64,000 nt of DNA from Lates calcarifer (GCF_001640805.2 NC_066850.1:8469927-8533926), one strand, 5' to 3'. Positions 35,741 to 48,634 are shown, counted from the stretch's first letter. Notes: generated by a model from the sequence alone, not told the origin. A program made the numbers and translations.

Positions 35741-38580
35741 AGAGTTTGAGTTTGAGACCTGTTGATCGGCCAAATCAATCAGTTTGAAGGCATCTCCTCC
35801 GACTACAGGAAACCAGGAGGGCCTTGTTTTTGTTTGTTTGCTGTTTTGTTTTTGTCTACTTGTTTAATGTTGCTTCATTAAATTCTATTTTCATTTTTTT
35901 CCTCTTCATTGTCCTTGACTCTGGGTTTTAAAGGTGCTACACGACTGAGCTGAATATATTACTATACTACACTGTATGTACATCAATATTAGATTCACTG
36001 TTTAATTGTAGCATATTATGCCTCAGATACTTGTCACATTTTTATGGACAAACTGGAAGCATCCTTGCTAAAATCAGCAGATACATTAGAACTGTGTTAG
36101 TCCTAAACATGGGCTGGGCTTTAGTTTTCATTAGTAGACAGACTGTTACACTCCGAGCTGCACGCTGGCTTCCAGATGATGCCACATTTTCTGCTTCACA
36201 GCGTAAAATTGGACTTTGACGAGCACAGCTCCAGATGATCTCATGTTTTAGGAGTGAATATCTGATAACAGCAGCCACTAACAGAGAGCAGGAGACTGAA
36301 AAGAAAGACTCTTTCCACCATTATCACCACTGTAAAAACAATACATCACAATACTGACTTCCATTTTAAAAATCTCTTTTTGTTCCGCAGTCATTGCTCT
36401 TCCTTACAGCCGACTCTTTTGTGCAATTAGTCAAATACTAATTCATTCAAGGTCCAATTCGTTCTGTCTCCAGTGCCTGAATTGCCTGTTCAAGGCTTCC
36501 ACAAAGTAAAATATTGCTGGTGTGAACAAGGAAATTACAGTTGTAATCAATTCATTTGTCACTCAAATTAATGAGAGTGTTAAGTTGCTATCATGCCAGC
36601 GAGTAGAACAATTATTCACGCTCAGCATTACAGTAAGGGTTTAAAAAAGGGACGAATTCAAGAGGGCGGGAGGTTATGAGAAGGGAAATTCCATGCACCA
36701 TCAACACTCCTTCACGTACATCTATTTTCCTCATGTATTACAGCGTTGGGCAGGCCGATGCACCACGCAGTTACCCGATGATTCATAGGCAACTAGGGAA
36801 GCTGCCAGAGAGGACTCCATAATGGATCGATAAAATCCTGGGATGAGCAGTGACTTAACTCCCACATGGCCATCGCCACAGGAGGGGGAGAAGAGGGAGA
36901 GCCCTTTGAATTGTGGGAGAACTCTGAAGGGTTGCTGGCATTCAGTTTTGCTGTATCATTGTGTTGTTTCTTTAATCAGTAGCTTTTATCTGCAGTTACA
37001 CCAATCTTGGCTTCAAGGAACACAGTCAGGTTGGATAAAACAACATTTTTCAAGGTCTGATGAATATAAGACCTCAGGCTTATTCAACTAAAACCTCTTA
37101 GAAGTGAAGATCAACTGAACTGATACTCAAAGTACCAAAAGTCATGACAATTCCTTTGGGTTTTACATTTCTATAATCACAAAAATGAGAATTATCTCAA
37201 AGCATTAACTGCTCACAGTCTTAGATTTATAAGATACTTTTGAATCCTTGCAGAGCTGAAATAGTTGGTCAAGATATCAGTGCAGTGGCTCCCAACTTGC
37301 AGCTACTTGCAGCGAGGGACGTCACAATGCCAAACATTTGATAGTCTGTACCAATTGAGAATCCGTGATTCTCAATACCAAATTCGATACCACGGCACAT
37401 GGTTACATTTTCACAGACTGAATAAACCTTAAACAAGATAACATTAGCCTTTGTGAGTGTGTGTGTGGAGCATTGCTACAACACATACCAGCCATCGCAA
37501 TTCACAAACAAGAACAGTAACATTTCAGGATATGAACTTGTTGACTACATGATGTCAAGTTGCAGAGGAGCTGTAGACTTCTATCTGCTGCTGTTACTGT
37601 TACTGCGTCAGCCTTCCTTCTCCTTCTTCCCTTTGTGTTTGCTGTCACTAAAACACACAAGAATAACATCCCCACTACCTACAACATCTGCAGTGCACCT
37701 GGTACCTGGCACTGCAGAAGAAAAACAAGTAGCATCAAGTTTTCAGAATTTCTCTGCATCGACGTGGTGCAGTGGTATAAATATCATAAATACTGAATTT
37801 TGTTTGCAATCATAAAAACTTCAGCTTTATTTACATGGTGCATCAGATAGAACAAAACAAAACAACAAGATTTAACAAGTGTAGATCAATAATGATAAAA
37901 GCAATGTGAAACACAACCTTTAAGAGGGGCATGTCAAAGCCAATTCATTAAGATTATTACGTAAGAGTCAATAAAACTGAGCTGGAGGAAGACATTTAAA
38001 ATCTGGCACTACATTAGCGATCCTAACTGCCTCAGGTAAGCAGCTCCATCGTCTATAAAAATTACTAATGATGCCAAATTAGATGTAGAATGACCTCAAA
38101 AGGTTTTCAGAGGACTTTTTTTTTGTTTTTAATAATTAATGCTCATAAGAGTCAAAATTGAATTATAAGTAACACAAGTAAGACAGTGTTGCTTTTGACT
38201 GGAACACTTAGCTATAAATACAACGTCTGCTGTTTTATAAATCAGCCAGACAGCATCATAAGTTGCCACTTTTCCGATTAAAACAAATGAATTACGTAAC
38301 CATACAACACAGCAGATAGCAGTGCTAGCTTTCATCTAAAGAGAATGAGTTATGGAAGTTATGTAAGGATGATTCATTTTCTTAGAGTTCTTTAGGCAAA
38401 GTAAAAATATTAGGTATGTTCTAGTTGTAGAAATACACCTGTTCCATCGACAGTCTCCCAAAGTCTCTTATTTGCTTCAAATGTGGATTTATTGCACAAT
38501 TTCTTTTTTGAAGATTTTTAAAAATATTAATAGTTGCATTCAAGATTTCTTATGGATTATACACACTTTTATAAATTAAG

Positions 38581-38762
38581 TTTGACACCCGTTAGAAAAC
38601 TGTTCTACACCAAAGTGTAATGGCTGCTTCCCTGGCCCGTGCCTCGTCCTTCTACTAAGTTTGCTGCAAATTGGTTCGGTGCGTTTTGTGTGATCAGTAA
38701 ACAAACAAACAAACCGACAAACAGACACGGATGAAAGCATAACCTCCTTGGCGGAAGGAAAA
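38581..38762 (+). repeat. Percomorph repeat with (CAAA)n and CCTCCTTGGCGGAGG-type end
   Basis: Reads ACTAAGTTTGCTGCAAATTG, GTTCGGTGCGTTTTG, a CAAA tetranucleotide run, GACAAACAGACACGGATG and AAAGCATAACCTCCTTGGCG. This matches a common fish repeat from memory. It is most likely a SINE or short LINE-derived unit. Confidence 0.6.
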
Positions 38763-39027
38763 AATGCCACTGAGTGGAATGAGACACAACCAAGCAATAT
38801 GACTGCAATGATAACACACAATGAGGGTCTACAAGCAAGCGTGATAGCTTATTCTGCTTATAGGAACAGACCCACATTAACTGAATTAAATTTTGATTTA
38901 TGTGTTATATATGCTCATCGTCAGCCTCTGTGGCATTGGCCTCATCAGTATATCAGTGTACAGTACGTAAAAGACACACAGCACATGTGGTCAATAGGAA
39001 CCACGTACCAAACACACCGAGTGACAC

Positions 39028-39231
39028 GTGAGCAGCCCTGCAGTGACTCTCTGGTCAAGAGGAACAGGCAGGGCGGCACCCGCGGGGAGCCCCCAGGGCC
39101 CGGTCCTGCCCACGCCGGTGCCCTCCATGCCAGTAACAGACGGTCAGATGCCCTCCCCCACCCACTCCTTCCCCTCCCCCCCTCATCCAGCTAACACACC
39201 TCAGGAAGCAGAGCACAGAGATCTGGGCTGA
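39028..39231 (+). other. GC-rich block with a proline-rich open frame, antisense to anks1b
   Basis: A GC-rich island lies in an otherwise AT-rich intron. One plus-strand frame reads through it as GTGRAAPAGSPQGPVLPTPV, then PSMPVTDGQMPSP and HSFPSPPHPANTP, ending at TGA 39229-39231. Third positions are strongly G/C. The peptide is low in complexity but not a simple repeat. I do not recognise a family. It could be an antisense exon, an old retrocopy fragment, or a GC-rich regulatory block that is open by chance. A C-rich tract at 39150-39186 gives a second G-quadruplex candidate on the anks1b sense strand. Confidence 0.25.
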
Positions 39232-40706
39232 CTGCTCCCACTGAGACGGGGTGGCAGATGACAGTTGGGACGTGTGTAGTTGCTGGTGTGCGTTTCTAAA
39301 TGTGTTTGTGTCAGAGGCTGGTGCAGAGAGTCACGCTATCATACCAAGAACAGCACAGGGAGAGAGAGAGAGAGAAAGAGGGAGTGACAGATCATTTGTG
39401 AAAGCTCCATTCATTTGTGAAAATGGCCGGGATGCCAGTCACTATCAGCATGTCTGCGATGGCTGTCTCAGCAGCCTTGGAAACAGCAATCTGCAGTTCA
39501 GGAACGAGAGAAAGAAAGAGCAACTGAGAGAGCATTACCATAATGATTCTGTCATCCCTCCATCCCTCTATCAGCGACCACACATCTCTCTCTAGACTCT
39601 CCCCTTCTCTTCCTTACTCTCATCTGTGAATATCAGCTGTTCCTGCAGCACACACACAAAAAATACTCACCCTAACAAGTCAATTTCATCTCGTATTGAG
39701 TCTTAAACTCCCTCTGGGGCTGAGATAAGTTCAACAGTTTCCATTTCACATCAACTTATTTAAAGACTTTGCCTTTGAGAAGGGTTATTCTGTGATATGC
39801 AGTGAGCTTATTCTGCTGAATTTCAAGCTGCTGACTACGATTGTTGAGGAGTTTAGGGGTTAAAGTTAAATTGCACACAGGTGTGTCAGGCTCACCATGT
39901 TAGTTCAGCACTTTGCTTGTTATGATGAAAACAATTAGAAAATAGATCTTCAGAACTGAAGAGGCCTTATTTTCTGTCTTGCTGCGAGTTAGATGAGAAG
40001 CTTGATACCGCTCTCATATCTGTTCTTTAAATATAAACCTCAGATTTGAAGGAGGCGGTTGGGCGGCGCAAAGGTTGGCAGGTGGGCAGTAAAAGAAGTG
40101 AGAGAAGAAGAAACTGACCCACGGCTGTTTGATATTATTAGGCAGCTTTTAACTGTCCTCCTTCTTTTTGTCAACACTCCAGCATCTTCAGATGCAGCTG
40201 ACAGAGCCGGTTTGTGTCTCTAAACAAAAACTGAGGCTTTATAAATTGCTGTCACATTACCCGTCTTAACTGCAGCATAAGTGCATAGAGTTTTTTCAGG
40301 TCTCGCTATGTTTGAAAACATTCACATTAAAAAAAGTTAATTGAAATGTCGTCTCATTTTTGCATCAACATCAGCATTTAAAACACCACTGAAATGCACA
40401 GTAAATAATAAACTACATACGAGTCCCTGTGTAAACACGATCAATAAGATGATTTTATAGCAGGGGGAAATTTGTAGTATCTGCACAAAGTCAGCAGAAA
40501 CACACACAGACACACACACACACACACACACAGAAGACAAGCAAAGCAATTCAGGAAAACACACAAAGAGAGCAGTTTTGCATGAAAAAGCTCCATCTAT
40601 TACCACCACCACCACCACTATCTCTGCTAAGAAACTAAATCACTGTGTGAATTTTGGATTTGCATCAAAACCTCGTCAGACACAGTGAAAGTGGAGCCAC
40701 TTAATT

Positions 40707-40710
<4 letters not shown>

Positions 40711-40752
<42 letters not shown>
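40711..40752 (+). repeat. (GA)n microsatellite
   Basis: About 20 GA units, followed by a further GA-rich stretch to about 40810. Together with the TG run at 40858-40898 it forms a 190-bp simple-sequence cluster. Confidence 0.95.
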
Positions 40753-40757
<5 letters not shown>

Positions 40758-40855
40758 GTATTGGACAGAGGAGTTATGGGAGAGGATAAAGGGATGAGGA
40801 GAGAGAGAACTTTACTCCGAGGCCAAATATCTGGATGCTGAAAAGAAAAAACAAA

Positions 40856-40857
<2 letters not shown>

Positions 40858-40898
<41 letters not shown>
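40858..40898 (+). repeat. (TG)n microsatellite
   Basis: About 20 uninterrupted TG units. It is capable of Z-form DNA and is the cause of the all-Cys/Val open frames here. Confidence 0.95.
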
Positions 40899-43085
40899 CC
40901 TCTCTGGCTTTCCCATGGCTATTTACAGCCCAGTCAGACACTGGGGATTGTCTGGAGTAATACACACTCTCACAAACATCTCCCCCCTCAGGCATCCAAA
41001 CAGTATACAGTCCAAATAAAAAACATATATAATAAAAATATACAAACACACACACACACACACAGTCTCATTCATATAAAAATATCACTGCTCTCCCTGA
41101 CCTTAAAAAATCCAACCACACACCAAAGTATCAACAGGAGAAAGCCTTTTGTTCCACTATACAACTGAAATGTGGTCCAAATGATACACAATATTTTCAC
41201 ATGAGCATTTCTACTGTAAGGCATTTTTGCGATTCAGATGAGGCAGCTTTTCAAAGCCAAACACAATGTTTTGTTTTGTAGAGTGTTTACACTGGAGAAA
41301 TGATAAATGGGCTTTAATAAAATCATACCAGCTTCTCTAAAAATAGAGTTTTTAAGTGCGGAAAACATTTTCACTGACTATTTGTGACAATTTGAAACTG
41401 GCAGCTGCAGTTTGATTGACTCCTGTCAGCAGCTTCTGTCATTTCCTTTTAGTGCACAACTGTAATTACTGAGCAAAACATCACTCGGCAGTCAACAGCA
41501 GTACATGGTGGGACATGTTACATTTCTACATGTGATGGTACATGTGTATGTAACAGTATATGAAGTCTCAGCACTGAAAACAGAGAGTTTCGGGGATTAA
41601 TCTAAAATTTAGCACAGTAAACTTTCTGATATCCAGTAGTACTTGAAAAATAATTTCTAATCCAACCAACACATAGGTAAACTGGGAGGATTACTTTAAT
41701 CCACAGGAGTGGTGGGATCCTTCCAATAAATCACAAAAAACACAAATGTAGATGAAGGACAAACAAAGGGAAAACAGGTGAAGTGAGGGGGGAAATATAA
41801 CAAACGCAGATGCCTCCGTACAGGGAACAACAGGAAGTGTGAAAATGATGTAAAAAAACAAGTCCACCATCTGATTTATGTTTTGTGCACAGTCACCAGT
41901 CGCCTCCTCCGACAGATGAAATTACTCTGTGAATGTGAAAGTTATTCAACCAACCTTGGGAAAAATAACATTAACACCTGAACAGGCATTACTTTCTAGC
42001 TGTAGAGTCAATACCAAGAAGCACAGAGGCTGTTCTGGTGGGTGATGGTCGACCAACACCTGACCAAGACACTTCATGTTTGATATTCCTGTATTTTCTT
42101 TACTGTCTATAGATGCACAAACAAAAACCATATATGCTTTATGCCTCTGGACACTGGTGAATCCTAGAATATCCAGTTTACAACCTAAAATATATAAGTT
42201 TGTTTACCTGTAAGATTCAACTGTGTTTAAAACTTGACTTCCGCATGACTTGTTATTTTACAGAGTGCAATGACAGACAGCTAGATGAAGGTATGAAGGG
42301 CGGTATGATAACATTTTCAAACAGATGAGAGACCCGACAGATCTCTCTCTCTCTCTCTCTGTCTGTTTCTTTGTGCTCAACAGACTGAAATATCACTGAC
42401 ATTCACCCTGATACATTTAAGCATCGCCGGCGCATTACTGGCTGCTTCAAATGAAGTGTGTAAACACTGCGGAGTCAAACGTGTGTGCGCCTGGAAAGAT
42501 GTGTGGGTCTGTAACAGGGATAGACTATCAGGGAGCGGTGAGGTCAAGTGTGTGTTTGAGACAGAGCCTTTTAAAGAGTTTATGAAAGTCTAAAAAGAGC
42601 TGACCCAGGGGACAGATGGAGTGAGAGACATGCAGGGAGACAGAGAGAAAAAGAGACAGAGAGAGAGTGACTCAGCTGTAAAGATGGAGCGATAGAGGGA
42701 TGAGGAGAGGCAAGCCAAGAAGAAGTCTCAAGCCAAGAAGAAGGACAGAGGGAGGAGGAAGGGGGAAATAAAGGAAGAGAAAAGCTTTAAATCTAATGAA
42801 ACAGACAACAGTGAGGCTGAGTCACTGTACAATCTGTTGTGAATCTGTGATAAAACTGTGAACACCCCATCCCAAAATTAGAAAGGACGTCACAACTGTA
42901 ATCACAATGAGCTATTTTTATAAACATCAAAGAAACTTCTCATTATTACCTCAGTGTTGTTACTTTAGTCCAGTGTGCCAATGTTGATGAAAACCAGTGA
43001 TAAAACTGTAATGCAGGGGCAAATACCGATGACTTGTTAACTTAAAAACTGGTTCACCCAAATTACAAAACACTTAAAACTAGTT

Positions 43086-43260
43086 TCTAGTTTATTAGGT
43101 GCATCTAGCTAATGCAATCTAATACAACTACAACAACCCTGAAATACCTCAGACCTGCACTTTGAGGTGCCTCTGATATTTTGTCCACCCCTTTTTTATT
43201 AATGAGGGTAGACTGCATGTTAGAAACATAATTACAACAGCACCGCAAGGTTAGTTGAAT
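43086..43260 (+). repeat. Percomorph repeat (TTTATTAGGTGCATCTAGCT family)
   Basis: Starts TTTATTAGGTGCATCTAGCT, followed by AATGCAATCTAATACAAC. It resembles a common fish repeat with TTTATTAGGTACACCTAGCT and CTAATACAAC blocks. The right boundary is uncertain. Confidence 0.5.
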
Positions 43261-44048
43261 AGATTTTCTTTGTCCCAGTATTGCTCACAGCATTGAAAAA
43301 TGACATTTAAAAAATCCTCATCAGCATTAGTCAGCAGGTTTCATGGGGACTATTTCTTTGGAGGAAGGTGCCGTGGGAAATAAAAAATAAACTTGATATC
43401 CTGTACATGTTCAATTCCGTGCCAGTATTCAGTTTGTATAATATCTCCTCTCTTCTTGTCTGATGGGATTTGCATGTATAAATGTCAAACACTTAACAGT
43501 CCTGTTTGCTCCAGATGTTGTGTGACTGCCGAGATACCTTCAAATAAAATTAGTGTAGCACATCACTAGCTTCATTTGAAAGCAAATGTCACATCAGTGC
43601 CAGTAATGCTGATGAGATGACATGTTATTACAAAGTTATGCTAATCAAAAATGATAATTACTGTCATTACTTTCATAATAGACTCAGTTATCAGCTACAG
43701 AAGAGCTCTTTAAGAGGTTGCTATGAAGAACAGTGAAGGATCATCGCAAACTGGTTCAAAGTGGTTCAGCTAAAGCCAAAACAACTGTGCTATTGATTCT
43801 TCCTCACTGTAAATGAATAAATACGCTGCAAATAAGTACTTTGAAAAACTTGTTTTAGCCTTGAGTTCAAATTTTGCCTCTATTAAAATGACCTGTTACC
43901 TTGCTAGCAGCTAGCATGTGGCTAACTGTCAAGGTACAACTTGGAGCACTTTGAGTAGAGGAACAGCACATTTTAATGGCACTTAATTTTTAAACTTATC
44001 ACCCCTTTACAGGATTACTGAAAACTGATTATTCCCTTTATTTATTTT

Positions 44049-44067
44049 TATATATATATATATATAT

Positions 44068-44100
<33 letters not shown>
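44049..44100 (+). repeat. (TA)n followed by T30
   Basis: A TA run of about 10 units then, after ATTAT, thirty consecutive T (A30 on the anks1b sense strand). Homopolymer length in an assembly is unreliable. Confidence 0.9.
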
Positions 44101-44101
<1 letters not shown>

Positions 44102-45124
44102 TAGCCAAAGATGCATTCAGCATTAGCCAACACTTGCTAACAGCAATTTTTCAAACTACCACACTATTATGACACTGGACATTGTCAGGACACTTTGACA
44201 ACTGCCAACAGTTAATCAATCATTTCTGAAAACATGCAGCCACATGTGTGATTGATAATGTCAAAAATCTGACAATTTCTCTAAAACCTAAAACTGCTTA
44301 GTTAGAGGCCGTAAACTGCAATTCTGCTGTCAAGGACACAAAACCCCGTAATGCAGAAGGGCAACATGACAATGCAGATTAGATAATGTGACTGCCTGCC
44401 GGTCACAGTGACTCAAACACACACAATCACACACTCAGAGGCAGGAGGGCATATTGACAAAATGTCAGTCTCTGTTGTCTGACACATTTCAACAGGCCAT
44501 TTTCTGTAGTTAATCACGCCACACACACACACACACAGTGAACCAAAAACAAGACAATACATTATAGAATCTATACCACAGGATTTTCTGTCCTGTTAAT
44601 AAAGTTCCCCTGAATTGGAATTTAAATTTGGTACAGGGACGGAGAGACAGAAATAGACAGATACAGAATGAAAGAGCTGCAGAAGTGGCCTGGTAGAAAA
44701 TCCATAGCCTGTCTGTTATCTGGACGATAATTGGTTTTCCCCTCTATACCCCCCACGCCCCACTCCTCTCGCATCCTTCCTCTTCCTCCTCCTCTTCATC
44801 CCTCCTACCACGCCTGCTACCCCTATCTTTCCTCCTCTACCTCGCCTTCTCTCTTTCTCCCAACACACAGACATTCCCAGACGCAGCTCGGCAGGTAACA
44901 AAAAGCACAGCAGTAAATGCATCATTTTCCAGATTCTGTGCGTCGCATTTTGAGTTTTTGTACCTGAATGTCTCACTGAACAATGAGCCGACGACACCGA
45001 GGAGAGGACTTAGTGTCAACAAATGCCCCTCGCTGTTAAACCAGACACAATGACACACACACACACACACACAAACACGAACACCATCACAAAGGCACTG
45101 CACATGCACACAGTCAGACACGCG

Positions 45125-45175
45125 CGGCCGTGATTAGCATGAAGCGCGTAATCAGTGAATGGCCTGATTAGCGGG
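45125..45175. promoter_or_regulatory. Candidate enhancer core: three GATTA/TAATC sites at 17-bp steps
   Basis: GATTA at 45132-45136, TAATC at 45149-45153 and GATTA at 45166-45170 lie in a short CpG-containing, non-repetitive segment. GATTA/TAATC is the core recognised by K50 homeodomain factors such as Otx and Pitx. Function is inferred only from this arrangement. Confidence 0.25.
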
Positions 45176-47329
45176 TTACACTACAGTGCAAGACAAAGAG
45201 ATTCATTTACTCATCCACTTCAACAAAAAAAGAGGCAGAAAAACAAGGGAGGGGAGGTTGTGGGGGTGGAAACGCAGGGGAGAAGCTATAAAAATCATTT
45301 TGGCTGTGTGAAGTTGCCAGAAAGACAGACAGGGAGCAGACAGACACACACACACTGCCAGATACAGACAAAGAGGCAAAGAAGAAGAATGTAAGGACCA
45401 AGAATAAAGGAATACAAGCGAGCAGGCAGGCAAGGAGGGAAAAAAGAGACAATAAGAAGAAAGAAAGAAGGAAAGACACCGGAGGACATGAGGAAAGACA
45501 GGCAGGCTTACAGAGAGAGCCACACACACACACACACACACATATATAATCATACACACAAAGGGTTGGTGCGTAGGTTGAAGTCTGCAGGGGGGCTGCT
45601 GAATTCACTAGTTCAAGATTCAAAAGTGCTTACTCAGCAGAGCTCCAGTGTCTCCCCATTATATCCAGAGTGAGTCAGAAGCGGAGCAGGGGGGACGAGG
45701 GGTGAAGAGGGAAAGGAAAGTCCTTGTGAGGGTTAGATTTGTATTAATACTACTTTTGTACGTTTGGGGAGAATTCGATAAAAGAGACAAATATCTGCTG
45801 AGAATATTAAGAAAAAGCTCAGTTTATCCAAAAGTGACTGGAAGCTGGAAGAGGAGGCCCAACAAATTTCAAAAAACGAGAGAAATGATGCAGGAAATGC
45901 CAAGTATGAGCCCAGTCAGCTTTGCTAAGCAGCATTCTGGATTGTCTATCCAGCATCTTAAACCCCCAAATCCTCCCACACCTTTCCAACATCAGATTCA
46001 TAAAGGCTGCGTCTGACACATTTTAACTTTATGAATCTGACAATTTGACATTCACACCCACTTCATGCAGCAATGCCAAGCATACAAAGGTGCTTTGACT
46101 AACCTAAACATGACCATGAAAAGTTAAAGCTGCCTAAGTTGCCAGGAGAAGAAGATACTGAGAAGAAAATGACTTAGATACATTGACAGTGTACACTGTG
46201 CACAGAGGTTCAGTTTGAACATTTGACATAAATATGTTCATTTAGAAAGTAATCAAAATGAACTTGGCACTTTTGGATCATTAGGAAACAGGGTTAAAAA
46301 GATGAACAAATTAGTTGGATTATGTCCAAGAAATTCATGTACAATGACAAATTATGCAGCAACAGAAATTCCTGGTTCCACTTATTCATTTTTTACTTGA
46401 TACTTTCTTCTTACTTTATAAATAATTCCTCACTTTATTAATAATTTCCTCTTTCAGACCTCTACTTTGTTCTATTTTATTGCCAATTCTGTTGTTTTAT
46501 TCTATTCTCACTTATAATGTTTGACCTGTTAATACAGTTTATGTTTGACCATATCCCTTTCTTGGATCTATGTAATGGACAGGGAGCTTTTTGTAAATTA
46601 AAAAGAAACAATACATGATATGGGCAACAATAAAATGTTTGTTTTTTTTAAATGTGAAGGACAAAGGAAAGAGAGTGGAAAGAAGGAGGGAGAAGGGGTG
46701 AAGAGATTTTTCTAATTTTCAGGCCTGTCCCTCGGGGTTGCCAGGTGTGTGAATGTGCATCACACGCTGCCTGAAGCCACAGACACACAACACCTTCGTA
46801 CTCGCCCTCAGACCTTTCTATCACTCCCTCTCCTCCCCCAACACAACACATACAAACACACTCTTTATTCATCCAGAAGTCTTTTTCCAAACGCCTTTTT
46901 CTGCTTCCGTCCTACTCTTTCAGTTAATGTCTTTTTCGAGGGGGAGGGGGACTGCCACTCCTTCTTTGGAAAACACTCACAGCTTTACTCCCCCTGTTTT
47001 CTCCTCATCTCTCCAGTCTTGGTAAAGGTCCAAAATAATGCACCACAGACGAGTCTAATCATGACAAAAAAGCCTTTTTGGATACTGATTTTCTTTCCTA
47101 TCAGTCAAACGAATCTCTCACTCAACCATCATGCATAAAACAATCTTCAAGGATAATTCATACCCGGCTGCTTTCTGAGCCTCGCTGCTTGTCGAGGATA
47201 AGTGAATTCTGAATTTCGGAGTAGGTGGAAAGTAAAATGAGCGCTCAGTGAATGATCTCAATTTTTCATTCAGGAGTTTGGGAGCAGATGAATATTTGAT
47301 ATCTTTTTTTTAAAGGACTCATTCATCAT

Positions 47330-47575
47330 CACGTAGTTCACATTGGCCGGAGGAACGCCGGAAAACGACGGATGAGGTTATGGCAAGACAGACCTGTGGA
47401 GGGCGTCCAGTTATTGAGGCTCATTATCAAGAAGATAGAGCACGCTGGTGATGGAGTTAGAAATGTGCGGGATAAGACGGGTGATTTGCGGCGCTGGATG
47501 AGGCTCTATTTGCATTCAGAGCCGTTTAAGTCGGAGATATTGAGCTTTAAAGTTTTTCCTGTCCAGAAACGAATA
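47330..47575. promoter_or_regulatory. Non-repetitive CpG-containing block, candidate conserved element
   Basis: The stretch from GGCCGGAGGAACGCCGGAAA to about 47575 has many CpGs and no repeat structure, against an AT-rich background. A 68-codon plus-strand frame crosses part of it but has no recognisable motif. Candidate regulatory element or antisense exon. Confidence 0.2.
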
Positions 47576-48576
47576 TAACTTTTTGAATTTGCAGGTCAAC
47601 CTCTTCAATAAACACTGCGAACTTTCTGACAGCTAAAATACTGATTCTCTCACATGGCGAAAAACCTGACCAACGCTTTTGTGGTCGATACTGATATCAA
47701 TGTTTCATAACGATAGCCTGGCCTCTACTGGCTTATTTAAACATAAACACATAACCTGAACAATCTTATGGATATGTATCCCTCAAATTTGTGATGAGAT
47801 ACATGCTGATTGGGACATTTCATTGTCAGTGAACAACAGAAGGACATGAAGAACAGGAACAACAGATGTGTCAACAAACCACGGCAGCTAATCCTCCACT
47901 GGCAGTTACATCTAAATAACATCCATTATTAACATTAATGCAGTCAACTCTGCTACTTAAAAAGAGCAGGCTGGAAAAGGTTGTTATGTTAAATTTTGCA
48001 CGATTATATGCATCTCAATAAGCTTGCTTCCCACAAGTTTCAGACGAAACAAGGCAATTTTACATAAGACTATTACCTAACCATTGTTTTCTACATTTAA
48101 TCTGAATATATGAAGGTCCAGAGAGGTGAGACAACATGACTTGAAGTGTAAATAAGGACGCCTGAGTAGCTGCTGGCTCACTGAATCATATATGTATGAG
48201 TTATGTGAGCTCTGTGTAGGGGTGGACATGGAGTGTATAGGAGTCTCTGAATACATTATATCCATACATCCTCGTGATGCTGCATCTACAGGCCTGTATT
48301 ACATATCATCGACTAAGTGCATCGCCTCTGTTCGCACATGCGAGCGTGAGACAGAGACCGTGAGAGGAGGAGACAACAACGGGCAATCTGTTGGCATTGG
48401 CAAAGCCTGCTGGGAAACGTCTATCCCGTGGGAGGCTGTCAGCTCAAGGTAATTCACTTCCTGGTTGCTCTGCACGCGTTCCGCCGCCATCAGCGCAGAG
48501 GAGGAGAAGACAAGTGGGGAATCAATCACCGAGGGAACTAAAGAGGCCATCACAGCCCAGCCAGGTATCACACAAA

Positions 48577-48580
<4 letters not shown>

Positions 48581-48632
<52 letters not shown>
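48581..48632 (+). repeat. (CA)26 microsatellite
   Basis: About 26 uninterrupted CA units, one of the longest arrays in the window. A second CA run lies at about 48749-48770. The frames 48299-48631 (-), 48391-48843 (+) and 48522-48767 (-) are its products. Confidence 0.97.

Positions 48633-48634
<2 letters not shown>

Larger units (their letters stand above)
21916..38580 (-). other. anks1b: anks1b intron 1, middle part (21.9-38.6 kb)
   Basis: No supported exon. It contains the foldback element at 23157-23603, an L2-like LINE fragment at 25365-25560, a C-rich tract at 28983-29030, the nested repeat complex at 30930-31480, a compound microsatellite at 33878-33962, and percomorph repeats at 33618-33720, 34656-34815 and 35600-35740. 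The stretch 36400-36840 seems non-repetitive. Segments such as 26400-27050 and 29690-30100 have long but compositionally driven open frames (CA-rich or pyrimidine-rich) on both strands, which I do not call as genes. Confidence 0.7.

Noticed and set aside
45203..45623. Overlapping 118- and 138-codon frames on the minus strand, Cys/Leu/Ser-rich
   Set aside because: They are shadows of a GA-rich, CA-containing plus strand; apparent transmembrane character is a result of pyrimidine-rich codons.
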